From Achatina immaculata (lineage: Eukaryota; Mollusca; Gastropoda; Stylommatophora; Achatinidae), in the NCBI GenBank assembly GCA_009760885.1, contig CM019716.1, forward strand, positions 8,006,438-8,070,437: a stretch of 64,000 bases of DNA, in the 5' to 3' direction. The position numbers and the translations under genes are program-made. This document shows, one piece after another, positions 23,400-35,792 of this stretch. The notes beneath the pieces were generated by a model. The model saw only the letters and a program-made list of their open reading frames with translations, searched no databases and was not told the DNA's origin. Position 1 is the stretch's first letter; each line of letters opens with the position of its first letter.

Positions 23400-24848
23400 G
23401 GAGATCAGATATCTGAGGAGAGAAGTAGCTAGGTTAGGTAGAGAGTTGAGACAGGAACGAAATATGAGAACACATTACAATTTTTATCCTAGAACAGACT
23501 TTAGACAGACACAGAACTCTTGTTATAGAAATGAGAGACATGGAAGAAGAAACAAATATCTAAACCAGGGACACTATACAGACACGAGTTATCAAAACAG
23601 ACAAACGGCCTACAACGACACAAGGTATAGAGAGAAATACCAGCACAATTCTTTTAAAGGAAATAACAGCAGATTTATGCCACACAACACTGAAAGGTTG
23701 GGTAGGACTGAGAGGAAAGAAATAAATATTGCAGTGAGTACGAAATCAGACAAAGGAAGAAATATATATGAGAAAAAAGATGAACAAAACTAAAATAGAT
23801 CTAGTGGAGGCTGTTAGCCAAACAGTTAAGGACAAAAGAGATATGTCAACAGCTACAGACAAATTAACTAGAAACACCCATACCTCTATGACAGATAGAG
23901 AGTTAGTTAGGAGAGATACAAATACAGCTGATATAGGTACTACAATGAATGAAAACTGTTTAATACAGTCGAAGGATGTAGCCACAACCACTGTACCCAC
24001 TGAAACAGATGATATTAACGCAGTCATATTATATGAGCAAGGATGAAGAAACCAATACTGTATTTATAGTGACAAGAGATAGCTATACATGTATGGCAGA
24101 TAAAAAGACTGAAATGAATGAAGATAATGTAAAAGAATGCAATGATTGCCAGAGACACATAGATAGTATAGGTTATACAATATATGCTGTAACTGATACT
24201 AACATGAGTGATGAAAGACTGACATCAAATTATGATTATATTCCAGATGAAGATGAACTTAAAACATTTATGAAAGATATTCTAAATTATGCCAGTGGGT
24301 CACAATCACACACGACGAGGAATGAAATAATTAATGATGTACGCGTGGGCTATCCCGCATTAGATAACAAACATGGATAGATATACATAGAGGATGCATT
24401 GAAGGATCTCATTGAACATGATCCGGCCTTAAGCAGATGGTCGCACATATGGAAACATCAACCTAATCTTAATACTAGTTCACAGATACAGGCAGTAAGG
24501 AACCTAAATACAACCGGCCAGCACAGTAATAAACACATAAAGACAAAAATCAATAAAGTGTCAGTAGTAAAGGTAGAGAAAATCAGAAAGACAGCATCAA
24601 AAGGATTTATTGTTCTTGACAATGAGGAAGTAGATAGAACAATGGAGAAATTGTGGAATTCTACTACACCTCCTCAATCCACATCAGAGATGTTTGTGCA
24701 GATTAATAACGTTCACCGTAAGGCAGATCTCACATACAATTATGATTTTATAGAAGAAAAATGTAAAGCAAAATATGGCGAGAGAGAAAATACGGTTTCA
24801 AATGAAGACAAACTAACAGGCAGCGTTCAAATAACGTCAAATAAATGA
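23400..24848 (+). pseudogene. Gag-like region of LTR element, frame-broken
   Basis: Four overlapping frames (23446-23793, 23768-24046, 24009-24380, 24399-24848) form one former coding region with shifts near 23780 and 24020 and a stop at 24378. The first part is rich in Arg, Tyr, Asn and Gln (RRNKYLNQGHYTDTSYQNRQ), like a nucleic-acid-binding segment. Later parts are acidic and Thr-rich, with IEDALKDLIEHDPALSRWSH. No zinc knuckle was seen. The gag label rests on position after the LTR and primer site. Confidence 0.5.
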
Positions 24849-24868
24849 CAGGAAAAAGATAATGGTAA

Positions 24869-25273
24869 GAAACAGTAGGATGGACTATAACAGCAGCAGA
24901 GATAAGGGCAGCATTAATAAAGGGTGGATGTGATGTAGACGCAGAACTTGCGAAGATTAGGTCAAATAAAACGCCTACTTGCTATGAAACTCTAGTTAAG
25001 CAACAGTCAAATGGAACAGCAAAGATTATTGCTAGTATCAGTAGACCTCCCATCTCTCGGGAGACCATCCTTGCAAATCCAAATATTCCAGAAAATGACA
25101 AACGTTTGCCATTAGAAGGTTTTGGTTATGATGAGCAGGGACATTTGTTTTGTCAGCATGGAATATCAAACCATATTTCAAGTCAGAATAAGATAGTTGT
25201 TAATGATGAAAGGGTATATGAGAAAGGAAATAATCACACTACAAGAAACAGAGAAAGTAAATACAAGGAATGA
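24869..25273 (+). pseudogene. Unidentified frame in LTR-element interior
   Basis: A 134-codon stretch without ATG reads VGWTITAAEIRAALIKGGCD, IRSNKTPTCYETLVKQQSNG and EGFGYDEQGHLFCQHGISNH, and runs into the 25-bp minisatellite. It looks protein-like but matches no retroelement enzyme I know. Confidence 0.45.
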
Positions 25274-25540
25274 GACGAAATAAAAGGTAAAGGAATGAGA
25301 CGAAATAAGAGGTAAAGGAATGAGACGAAATAAGAGGTAAAGGAATGAGACGAAATAAGAGGTAAAGGAATGAGACGAAATAAGAGGTAAAGGAATGAGA
25401 CGAAATAAGAGGTAAAGGAATGAGACGAAATAAAAGGTAAAGGAATGAGACGAAATAAAAGGTAAAGGAATGAGACAAATAAGAGGTAAAGGAATGAGAC
25501 GAAATAAGAGGTAAAGGAATGAGACGAAATAAGAGGCACT
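25262..25540. repeat. 25-bp minisatellite
   Basis: About eleven copies containing AGGTAAAGGAATGAGACGAA. It lies inside the LTR-element interior. Nothing is recognised in 25541-25870. Confidence 0.95.
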
Positions 25541-25872
25541 AGCAGCAAGGTATTTGTAATGTTATTTTCAGATTTCAAACTGATGTGCATACATATAATA
25601 CATAAGTTGTAATTCTTTACCGATGATAGAGCGACATACTCTTTTTTATGTTTACGAGAGACGAGACTAATATGGCTCACATTGATGATGTAATGTTTTT
25701 TATTACTACTATTGTATTGCCATAAAACTGTGAATGTCAGTGTTATACCAGGTATTAGCTAGGTATAATTTTGTTGATGATGATGAATTATATGTTTCCA
25801 GTTTTTAGATATTGGGACAGACTTTGGCGTAAAATAGATACATCAGAGTGGCATACTTGGGTTTTGCCATAT

Positions 25873-26103
25873 TGGTTAGTGTAACCGACAAGGTTGTATT
25901 GGAAGTAATAATATGAGGGCATCCTCAGCACTAGCAAAGATTGGCATAGAGGAATGGAAACCCCAGAATTATCATGGATAATTGAGGACTCGGGGGAGAG
26001 ATAATGTCAGTCAGTGGAAGAAAATTCGTTGAGAGTATGATGGTAGTATTATGGTTTTCAAGGAGGCGGTATATCACATTTTTCACACTGAGTATGTGTT
26101 ATG
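25873..26103 (+). repeat. Internal tandem duplication of LTR element, first copy
   Basis: Resembles 27029-27244: both run from AGTGTAACC through ATATGAGGGCATCCTCAGCA to CACTGAGTATGTGT. The first copy is broken by a LINE at 26104. Confidence 0.75.
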
Positions 26104-26955
26104 CTGCACAGGTAACACATGTATTGACTGGGTACATGGGACCCAACTAGAATATATTGATTTTGCTGATGACATAACTCTTATCAGTAACAATGTGAAT
26201 TCCATGCAAGAAAAAACAGATAGCCTGTTTTCACTGGCTAGCAAAATAGGACTTGAAATTAACAAGGACAAAACAAAAATAATGAAAATTCCCCTTAATG
26301 AAAATGGAAAAATTCACATAGAAAGGACAGATATTGAAGAAGTCAATCAATTTTCATACCTTGGCAGCTACACAGACCAGGATGGTGACACTAGAATGGA
26401 AGTTAAGATCAGAATTGCAAAAGCAGCATCGATCTTCAAGAATCTTGAGAATATATGGAATTCAAAAGTTATAAGCACAAAAACCAAGTTAAGACTATTC
26501 ATTTCAAATATAATATCCACCCTCATCTATGCATGTGAAAGCTGGAAAACAACTAAGGAAACAGAGAAGAGATTAGACTCTTGAAAACAAATGCATAAGG
26601 AAAGTACTCGGCGTCAAGTGGAACGAATTCAGGAACAATGCAGAGATAAGACAGATAACTGAACAACAACCAGTCTCATGGGTGATCAGGAAAAGGAGAT
26701 GGACATATGTTGGTCACTTGATGAGAAGAAATGATCAGAAAATCCCAAAACAAGCTATCAAGTGGAACACAACAGGCCAAAGAAAAAGAGGCGGACCGCG
26801 TGAAACTCTGAAGAGGACATTGTTAAGAGAGGACAAATTAGCAGGCATAAAATCCCTTGATGAGGTTGAAAGACTCGCCGAATACAGGAAAAGTTGGCGA
26901 ACTATTTTGCGAGCCATATGTGACGTTTAATGACACGGGAAGGATATAAGATATA
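26104..26955 (+). mobile_element. LINE 3' half, family B, RTE-like
   Basis: It begins inside the RT (IDFADDITLISNNVNSMQEK) and continues INKDKTKIMKIPLNENGKIH, FSYLGSYTDQDGDTRMEVKI, LIYACESWKTTKE, a frameshift at about 26585, and RRWTYVGHLMRRNDQKIPKQ to a stop at about 26930. The tail is GGAAGGATATAAGATATA. TTATG at 26099-26103 and 26956-26960 is a possible short target duplication. Confidence 0.85.
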
Positions 26956-27028
26956 TTATGAAAGATGTGTTTTATATCCATTGTTGCCACTGAAGATGAT
27001 CATCGAGATGTTCAGAACGTCCATATCA

Positions 27029-27244
27029 GTTAGTGTAACCACGAGGTTGTACTGGGAGTAACAATATGAGGGCATCCTCAGCATTAGCAAAGATTGACAT
27101 GGATACCTAAGAATTATCGTGGATAGATAGGTACTTGGGGGTAGAATAACTGATGTCAGTGGAAGAATTTCATTGAGAGTATGATGGGAGTGTTATGGTT
27201 TTCAAGGAGCCAGTAAATCACATTTTTAACACTGAGTATGTGTC
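27029..27244 (+). repeat. Internal tandem duplication of LTR element, second copy
   Basis: Uninterrupted counterpart of 25873-26103. Downstream, TGTTGCCACTGAAGATGA also occurs in both copies (about 26982 and 27272), showing the duplicated unit is over 250 bases. 27300-27755 holds nothing recognisable. Confidence 0.75.
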
Positions 27245-27766
27245 AGGGAATGTGTGTGATATATGCTATTGTTGCCACTGAAGATGAGAATCTGGAGGTT
27301 AGCCAAGGTAAATTCATCACAAGGTCAATGAGGTGATTTGTTTTGAGGTTAGGCCTCAAATATTTTGACATTATTTTTTTGTCATTTGAAGGAATGTATT
27401 TTGTTTTCTTTTTCGTGAGTGTGTATGGGAAGACACTTTGATACAGAATAGGTATCATCAAGAGAAGAAAAATGAATTAATGTTTTATGGGCATTTTTTA
27501 ACAAATTTACATATTATCTTACATATTTTTTCTATGATGATTATGAAGTACTGAGAGAATTTAATTACCATGTATTTAGATAAAACAGTCGATATAGCTG
27601 ACGGTTAACATTGTGACTGAAAACAAGGGGAGGTGACTACAAAGTGATTTTTTTCTTGGTGTGTTGTTCAGATGGAAACATATGTAGGTAGTCTATTACT
27701 TAGAAGGCACTTTGCTAGTTTTTTTTAGTCATAATGTTAACAATATGACTAAAACATGGGGAGGTT

Positions 27767-29920
27767 TGTAGCATGGTCTTATAAGTAATGATTATTGTTA
27801 TCATTATTATTATTAATGAATATGATTATGAAAATATACTGTAAATAAAATAGTAACATCGAATAGAGACAGAGAAAATTAGCAGAAAAAGGAAGAGAAA
27901 GCTATAAAACTTCCATGACACTAGAGCAAGACGCTGACAAAAGTGGAAACAGTGAATAGAAAAAGAGAAGACTCAGCGACGCTGAGATTTAGGTAATACA
28001 AAGGAAGGGCGCCAGAAAGTAGGATGGTTCAGTGATAACAACACGGTGACTGGACGTTGACACGTGTAAACAATAGAAAAGACGGATAGAGAGGGCAGAC
28101 ACAATGAAAAGCAAGGACACAATAAAACCTCCGACAGGAAAGAGCAAGATAATGACTTAGGTAAATAACAATTGTATAGATGAAACTGACACAGACTGAC
28201 ACGCGTTAGGACGCGATTCCTCATGGTTTTTAAATAAAGGAGTGACCAACTCGGCCAGCTGACCAATTAAATATTTAGAGGCGTGTCCTATTAGACAATT
28301 GACTTACGAGAGATAAGTCACGGGACAGTTTGAATGACGGATAATCAGAACGCTCATGGAAGCCAGTGGACATCTAAAGGGTGGAGCCAAAATACGTACT
28401 TGTTAATCCATCAAGCTGGACTTGAAGATAAAAAGATGAGCGGAGAGACAGAAAAAAGAAGAGGTACGGAAGTCCTGGAGATAGGAGACTGAGGAGGGGG
28501 CCCGAAGACAGAAGAACAGACTATCTAGGACGAAGAAGTACGGAAGTACAGAAGAGTTTAGACAGAGGACGGAGCCCCGAAGACGGGGGAACCAGGACGG
28601 TCAATGAACTGAGACCGGTCCAGACAAGAGAAGAAGAGAAGGACAGACAATCAGAGAAGAACAGCAGAAGGAGAGCACACACCAGAGAAGACACGAGAGA
28701 AAAAGAAGAGGCAGGTAACGACAGATGGAACAGATGGACAATTAGAGCAATAGATACTCAGGAAAAGCAGTTTTGCAGAAGTAGTTTTAGGACAGATTGA
28801 AGATATGTTTCAAGTGATTCGAAGGATTATGACGATTTGTTACTTTTGAAACTTCGAGTACAGTGATTTAGTTGTGTAATAGACTGACCACGTGTTGCAG
28901 ATATGATATCTCTTCCCGTGCCAGAGGAAGAAACGTGGACTTCAGATGGGTGCCGGAATAAAAGCGCGGGTCTTGATCTGTATAGGGGTATAGTCGTAAA
29001 ATGAATGGAAAACAGTATTTCCATGTACTTCCGTGTACTTATTATGTTTCAAAGTATAACTAAATGTATGAAAATTTCATAAATGCGGCGTTTATTTTTT
29101 AGGAAAAAAGAAGTAATGTGATGTTTTTAGACAATGACTGTGCCCAGCTCACCATCGGCTAGGTCTAGATATGCACTACTTACCATCTGAGATGTCTAGA
29201 TCTATTTGTCGATTTCGTATTGTGATTCTATGTTGCATTCTCGCTAAATTAATGTCTGAAATAACATCCTAACTACTTCTCCAGTAGTCTAATATGTCTA
29301 GATCTACTTGGGATACATTCAAGAGCAGTGGGGCTGTCACAGGCCATGTCCATACCCCTATCTACATCATCAAAAATTGAAATTTTCGATGTTTCTCTTC
29401 CTTTTTCTCGCTCGGCATCCCTCGTAACCAGTGACTCTTCTACCGTTTTGAAAAGTGTCACCGGAAACGCGGACGAAATATGTAAAATCTAAATGCTACA
29501 CCGGTTGTTTTATTGAAACAAACAAGAGTCGGATATTCGACCATGGCACAAAACGGGAGAGCCGGAAGTGTGGAAAATCCGACCAATGGCTCTGTAAGAG
29601 TTAAAATACTGAGTTATTAAATGTTCTCGTATGACGTGTAGAATTTGAGAAATGTTGCATTTAGAATATGACAGAGTTTGATATAGTGAAAAATGATTAA
29701 ATGATTCAATTCAAGTGATGTTATCAACTATACACCTTGAACTTATTTGTCGGAATAAATAATGAAGGAACATTTCATCGGACTCACTCTGATCTGGTGA
29801 AATTGTAATATTTGTGAAACATCGATGTGTTATGCTCAAAGGACAAAGAACCTCGACGTCATCTCAATCAATAATATGATAGTGCACACCCACAGAATAT
29901 TACATCTACACTGTTGATTA
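27767..29920 (+). repeat. 3' LTR with extra internal sequence
   Basis: Matches the 5' LTR over most of its length. About 700 bases from roughly 28905 to 29612 have no counterpart in the 5' LTR and are probably a separate insertion of unknown type. The LTR starts TGTAGCATGG after a purine tract. Confidence 0.75.
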
Positions 29921-31050
29921 TCAACAAACGAAGAAACTGTTCTACTCGTATTTGGAACTGTTTTTGTATCTGTTTTCTAAAGCGGTTCCAAGTCAGTACT
30001 ACTCGATATCAGGAATCGGTTTGTAGGAACCAGGTACCCACTTTTACGGAAGGAATCGGTTCCTGCCCAGCTCTACCATGTTTGCTATCTCAAAGAGAAA
30101 ACAAAAGTTGCATTCATTCAGTTCTTCACTAATTTTAACGTGTTAAACAATTCAGCACTTCATTTAAACAATAATCTGAGCATTTTTAATTCCTCATTTA
30201 GCTACAACAACGTAGATTATTCGATTATATGTAATTGCTCCTATTTTGCTGCGAATATTTGGATTGGTGAAATCGCTTATGGAATTATTCGATTCCTGTC
30301 TGCGTGGCAAAACACAAATAGTGCTTGTCCTCCCTTCTCCCTCCCCCAAGGACTGGTACACGCATTCGTTAAGTCCAAGGAACGACCTTCACCCTCTCCT
30401 GAACAGTCCACTATTCATGACCTGGCAGTGAAAGCTAGCTCGCATTCCAGAACAAAGGACGTATAGAGAAACCAAAATGAATTTAAATGGCTAAACATTT
30501 TCCCCCTAGTTTTTGTTTCGTCTTGGCCTGGATCTTTATATTTGATTGACGCGTAGCACAACATAAAATCTGACATTAGAGAAGCGTACACAACGCAAAG
30601 GGACAGACTGAGCGTTATGAATATTTTAATTTGGCCAACAATACACGACTTTTGTATCTACTACCACTGGAAAAGGAAAAAAAACCCAAACAAAACAGTA
30701 GTGGCAGATGGTGATGACAAATAGTAATATATTATTTCTGTGTGGTCGGTGTATTATAAGTAGGATCCAGTGTCTGTCCCTGCTAGCTGACGTGCGCACA
30801 GATCCCAGATGAGCACAGGAACTGTACGAATGTTAAACTGTAAGTAAAAAATGCCATAACTTTGTAAGATTTATGTTAAAATATGTTCCCTCGTATTTTT
30901 AATGCAGCCATCGATGACTTGCTACGAGATAGCTAGATAGCTTTCTCACTGAGTTGGCAATTTCATTTTAAAGTTAGAGGAGTACTGGAAACATTTTATA
31001 TGTTCTGTCAAGGCCAGGTCATTCTCAGACCTGTCACTTTCATGTATTAT
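29921..31050. other. No gene recognised
   Basis: Open frames up to 108 codons occur (30140-30466) but have no domain, splice logic or codon signal that I can defend. Confidence 0.4.
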
Positions 31051-31054
31051 TTCA

Positions 31055-31112
31055 GAGCTCTCTCTCTCTCTCTCTCTTTCTCTGTCTGTCTCTGCCTATC
31101 TGTCTGTCTGTC

Positions 31113-31146
<34 letters not shown>

Positions 31147-31147
31147 A
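31055..31147. repeat. (CT)n/(CTGT)n microsatellite
   Basis: CT and CTGT repeats directly abut the 5' end of the following LINE fragment. Confidence 0.95.
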
Positions 31148-31205
31148 TTTTTTACAAGAATATCAAGGCATTTATTATGATTGACCATGATATTCTTGTA
31201 AAAAA
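31148..31205. repeat. 18-bp perfect palindrome at LINE 5' junction
   Basis: TTTTTTACAAGAATATCA at 31148-31165 is the exact reverse complement of 31188-31205, with a 22-base loop. The right arm is ordinary RT coding sequence. Confidence 0.9.
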
Positions 31206-32609
31206 AATAAAGACTTATAGATTGCACCCTGACCTAATAAAATTAATTGCATTATTTCTTTCAGACAGACAACAGGTAGTATTTTTCAACAATTCGCTAT
31301 CAAATTCTGCTATAGTTGACATTGGTGTTTCGCAGGGTTCTATTATAGGCCCATTACTCTTTGGTATCTGTATCAGTGATCTTCTATTTCATCTTAAACA
31401 CTCTCCTTGTGACCTTTTTGCCGATGATTGCACAGTCTACACCAGTGACTACGATTGTATTAACCTAGACTCAACTCTTCAGGTCGAATTAAACAATCTA
31501 ATTAGATGGAGCAACAACAATGGCATGATTATAAATACTGATAAAACAAAATCAATGCTCATAACAATAAGACAGAAACTACAAAACGCGACAAAAAAAC
31601 CAACACTTCAGCTCTGTATGGAAACATCACACATAAAAAAACATTAGCGAGCACAAAACACTAGGTCTTATTATTGACCAACATCTGACCTGGAACTCTC
31701 ATGTGCAAGGTCTAACAAAACTCATCGCACAAAAAATATACTAGTTAGCCAAAATTAAGCACTTCATCGATCAAGACACAAGGAAGACATACCACATATC
31801 ACATATATACAAACACATTTAGACTATTGCTCAACAATCTGGTATGGTTGCTCAGTGTCAAATACAAAGAGGCTTTACTCACTTCAAAAGCGAGCAGTAA
31901 AGCTTATTAGTGACAAAGATCAAGCACAAACAACTAACCAGCACAAAGGTATCAAAATGCTGTCTCTTACGAACAGCTTCTTCTTCAATAAAGCCAAGTT
32001 AGTACATGAAATTCTTTCACAGCATGCATCGCCTTATCTATGGAACCTGTTTAAATTTAGCCCAAAGTGCAGCCAACGCTTGAACAACATATGTCTTCAA
32101 AAACCTAGACTTGATCTTTACAAGAAAAGCTTTACTTATTCTGCTGCTCATCTTTGGAATACCCCCCCCCCCCAATCCTATATAAAAAATATAAACTATA
32201 CTCCTTCCTACAACTACAAACTTTTCCAATATCTATTTGACGTCGACTACATGCCCCCATGAATCATAAAACTTAAAAGTTATTTTAAACTGCTCTTACA
32301 GACACCGACTTCAATTAATTGTTCTGTCTGAATAGTCCCGAAATTTTTGTTTGACAGATAGTCATTTATATGTCTATGTAATTAGCCATTTATATGTGTA
32401 TGGAGTTTTAGTCATTTATGAGTGAATGTAGTTAGTCATTTTTATGTGCATGTAGTTAGTTTATTGTTAATTATGTTGGTTATATGAGCAGCATATTTGT
32501 AGACTGTCTGGAACAGATTGAAAGTTGTATGATAAAGGGAAGAATGTCAGACTGGCCTGCGTGCCCAATTCTTAACCCTTTTGAAATAAAGATCAATCAG
32601 TCAGTCAAT

Positions 32610-32661
<52 letters not shown>
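31148..32661 (+). mobile_element. 5'-truncated CR1/Jockey-like LINE, family F
   Basis: It starts in the RT palm (MIDHDILVKKIKTYRLHPDL). It contains VSQGSIIGPLLFGICISDLL, CDLFADDCTVYTSDY with the catalytic FADD, and NNGMIINTDKTKSML. A stop at about 31645 is followed by the thumb and tail: LYSLQKRAVKLISDKDQAQT and LDLYKKSFTYSAAHLWNT. The 3' UTR ends CCTTTTGAAATAAAGATCAA then CAGTCAATCAGT repeats and (CT)n. It is inactive by truncation and stops. Clade is inferred from the SQGS-x-x-GPLLF and LQKRAVK motifs. Confidence 0.85.
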
Positions 32662-32662
<1 letters not shown>

Positions 32663-33858
32663 GCACACATCTGCCTAGACATGAATACAAACCTCCATGT
32701 TGACATGTTAGTTTCTATGGTTTTTCTTTTTTGTTAATAGACAGTAAACTCGGGAGAATAAAAACTAACCTGATTTTCAAAAATATAAACATATCCATTT
32801 GAACACAATGTACAACTAAGACAGAAACTACAAAACGCGACAAAAAAACCAACACTTCAGCTCTGTATGGAAACATCACACATAAAAAAACATTAGCGAG
32901 CACAAAACACTAGGTCTTATTATTGACCAACATCTGACCTGGAACTCTCATGTGCAAGGTCTAACAAAACTCATCGCACAAAAAATATACTAGTTAGCCA
33001 AAATTAAGCACTTCATCGATCAAGACACAAGGAAGACATACCACATATCACATATATACAAACACATTTAGACTATTGCTCAACAATCTGGTATGGTTGC
33101 TCAGTGTCAAATACAAAGAGGCTTTACTCACTTCAAAAGCGAGCAGTAAAGCTTATTAGTGACAAAGATCAAGCACAAACAACTAACCAGCACAAAGGTA
33201 TCAAAATGCTGTCTCTTACGAACAGCTTCTTCTTCAATAAAGCCAAGTTAGTACATGAAATTCTTTCACAGCATGCATCGCCTTATCTATGGAACCTGTT
33301 TAAATTTAGCCCAAAGTGCAGCCAACGCTTGAACAACATATGTCTTCAAAAACCTAGACTTGATCTTTACAAGAAAAGCTTTACTTATTCTGCTGCTCAT
33401 CTTTGGAATACCCCCCCCCCCCAATCCTATATAAAAAATATAAACTATACTCCTTCCTACAACTACAAACTTTTCCAATATCTATTTGACGTCGACTACA
33501 TGCCCCCATGAATCATAAAACTTAAAAGTTATTTTAAACTGCTCTTACAGACACCGACTTCAATTAATTGTTCTGTCTGAATAGTCCCGAAATTTTTGTT
33601 TGACAGATAGTCATTTATATGTCTATGTAATTAGCCATTTATATGTGTATGGAGTTTTAGTCATTTATGAGTGAATGTAGTTAGTCATTTTTATGTGCAT
33701 GTAGTTAGTTTATTGTTAATTATGTTGGTTATATGAGCAGCATATTTGTAGACTGTCTGGAACAGATTGAAAGTTGTATGATAAAGGGAAGAATGTCAGA
33801 CTGGCCTGCGTGCCCAATTCTTAACCCTTTTGAAATAAAGATCAATCAGTCAGTCAAT

Positions 33859-33903
<45 letters not shown>

Positions 33904-34065
33904 GCACACATCTGCCTAGACATGAATACAAACCTCCATGTTGACATGTTAGTTTCTATGGTTTTTCTTTTTTGTTAATAGACAGTAAACTCGGGAGAAT
34001 AAAAACTAACCTGATTTTCAAAAATATAAACATATCCATTTGAACACAATGTACAACTATGACTG
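31568..34065. repeat. 1249-bp tandem duplication within the LINE
   Basis: Copies 31568-32816 and 32817-34065 are almost base-for-base identical. The only change noted is a (CT)n run eight bases shorter in the second copy. The duplication covers the LINE 3' end and flank. The joint shares only a few bases (TAAG). Confidence 0.95.
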
Positions 34066-34079
34066 AAAAACTTCTCATT

Positions 34080-35370
34080 AAACATAGCCCCCGCAACGTT
34101 GCCTGCAGGTCTCAGTCCCCACAAAGTTGACTGCAGGTCTCAGTCTCCACAACGTTGACTACAGGTCTCAGTTCTCACAACATTGACTGCAGGTCTCAGT
34201 CCCCACAACGTTGACTGCAGGTTTCACTCCCCACGACATTGACTGCAGATCTCAGTTCCCACAACATTGACTGCAGGTCTCAGTTCCCACAAAGTTGATT
34301 GCAGATCTCAGTCCCCACAACATTGACTGCAAGTCTCAGTCACCACAACGTTGACTGCAGGTCTCAGTTCCCACAACATTGACTGCAGGTCTCAGTTCCA
34401 ACAACGTTGACTGCAGGTCTCAGTTAACACAACATTGATTGCAGGTCTCAGTTACCACAAAGTTGATTGCAGGTCTCAGTCCCCACAAAGTTGATTGCAG
34501 GTCTCAGTCCCCACAAAGTTGACTGCAGGTCTCAGTCCCCACAACATTAACTGCAGGTCTCAGTTCCAACAAAGTTGATTGGAGTTCTCAGTCCCCACAA
34601 CTATGACTGCAGGTCTCATTCCCCACAACTATGACTGCAGGTCTCATTCCCCACAACTATGACTGCAGGTCTCATTCCCCACAACTATGACTGCAGGTCT
34701 CAATCCCCACAACTATGACTGCAGGTCTCATTCCCCACAACATTGACTGCAGGTCTCAGTTCCCACAACACTGACTGCAGGTCTCATTCCCCACAACTGT
34801 GACTGCAGGTTTCAGTCCCCACAACTATGACTGCAGGTCTCATTCCCCACAACACTGACTGGTTGTCTCAGTCCCCACAACTATGACTGCAGGTCTCATT
34901 CCCCAGAACATTGACTGCAGGTCTCAGTTCCCACAACACTGACTGCAGGTCTCATTCCCCACAACTATGACTGCAGGTCTCAGTCCCCACAACGCTGACG
35001 GCAGGTCTCAGTCACCATAACGTTGACTGCAGGTGCCAGTTCCCACAACACTGACTACAGATCTCAGTCCCTACAACATTTACTGCAGATCTCAGTTCCC
35101 ACAAAGTTGACTGCAGGTCTCAGTCCCCGCGACACTGACTGCAGATCTCAGTCCCCACAATTTTGACTGCAGGTCTCAGTCACCAAAACCTGGAATGCAG
35201 GTCTCAGTCCCCACAACGTTGACTGCAGGTCTCAGTCACCACAACCTTGACTGCAGGTCTCAGTCTTCGCAATGCTGACTGCAGGTGTCATTCCCCACAA
35301 CATTGACTGCAGGTCTTAGTCTTCGAAACGTTGACTGCAGTTCTCATTCCCCACAACTGCAGGTCAGTCA
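34080..35370. repeat. 28-bp minisatellite
   Basis: About 45 units contain TTGACTGCAGGTCTCAGTCC, with many point variants and variant blocks such as ACAACTATGACTGCAGGTCT. Confidence 0.95.
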
Positions 35371-35434
35371 CCATTTCAGTAATGCCTGGAGTCCTCGAGA
35401 AAGAAAAAAACGACTTCAGCCTGACAGTAGTCTG

Positions 35435-35792
35435 ATCCTATAGCCAACAATGTACGGCCATTTAGTCAACCATGTGCGGCCCTATAGCCAACTATGTACG
35501 GCCCTATAGCCAACAATGTACGTCCCTATAGCCAACAATGTACGGGCCTATAGCCAGCTATGTACAGCCTTATAGTCAACTATGCACGGCCCTAAGCCAA
35601 CAGTGGACGGCCCTATAGCCCACTATGTACGGCCCTGTAGCTAACTATGTACGGGCCTATAGTCAACTATGTACGGCCCTATAGCCAACTATGTACGGCC
35701 CTATAGCCAACCATGTACGGCCCTATAGCCAACTATGTACGGCCCTATAGTCAACTATGTACGGCTCTATAGCCAGCTATGCATGGCCCTAT
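35435..35792. repeat. 22-bp minisatellite
   Basis: About 16 units contain CTATGTACGGCCCTATAGCC. The following 35793-36389 holds nothing recognisable. Confidence 0.95.

Larger units (their letters stand above)
18072..29920 (+). mobile_element. LTR retroelement, degenerate, with nested insertions
   Basis: Two related long terminal repeats start at about 18072 and 27767, both reading GTA-CATGG then TAAGTAATGATTAT, and stay alignable for over 1 kb. After the 5' LTR a primer-site-like TGGTGCCCGTGCC lies at 22823-22835. Before the 3' LTR a purine tract, CATGGGGAGGTT, precedes 27767. The interior has broken gag-like frames (23400-25273) but no protease, RT or integrase motif, so it is either non-autonomous or has lost pol. 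LTR divergence suggests an old insertion. A 3.3 kb LINE sits in the 5' LTR and another LINE in the interior. End points are approximate, and no target duplication was identified. Confidence 0.7.

Noticed and set aside
30140..30466. 108-codon frame on the plus strand
   Set aside because: No recognisable domain, no supporting splice sites, and low-complexity start; not enough to call a gene.
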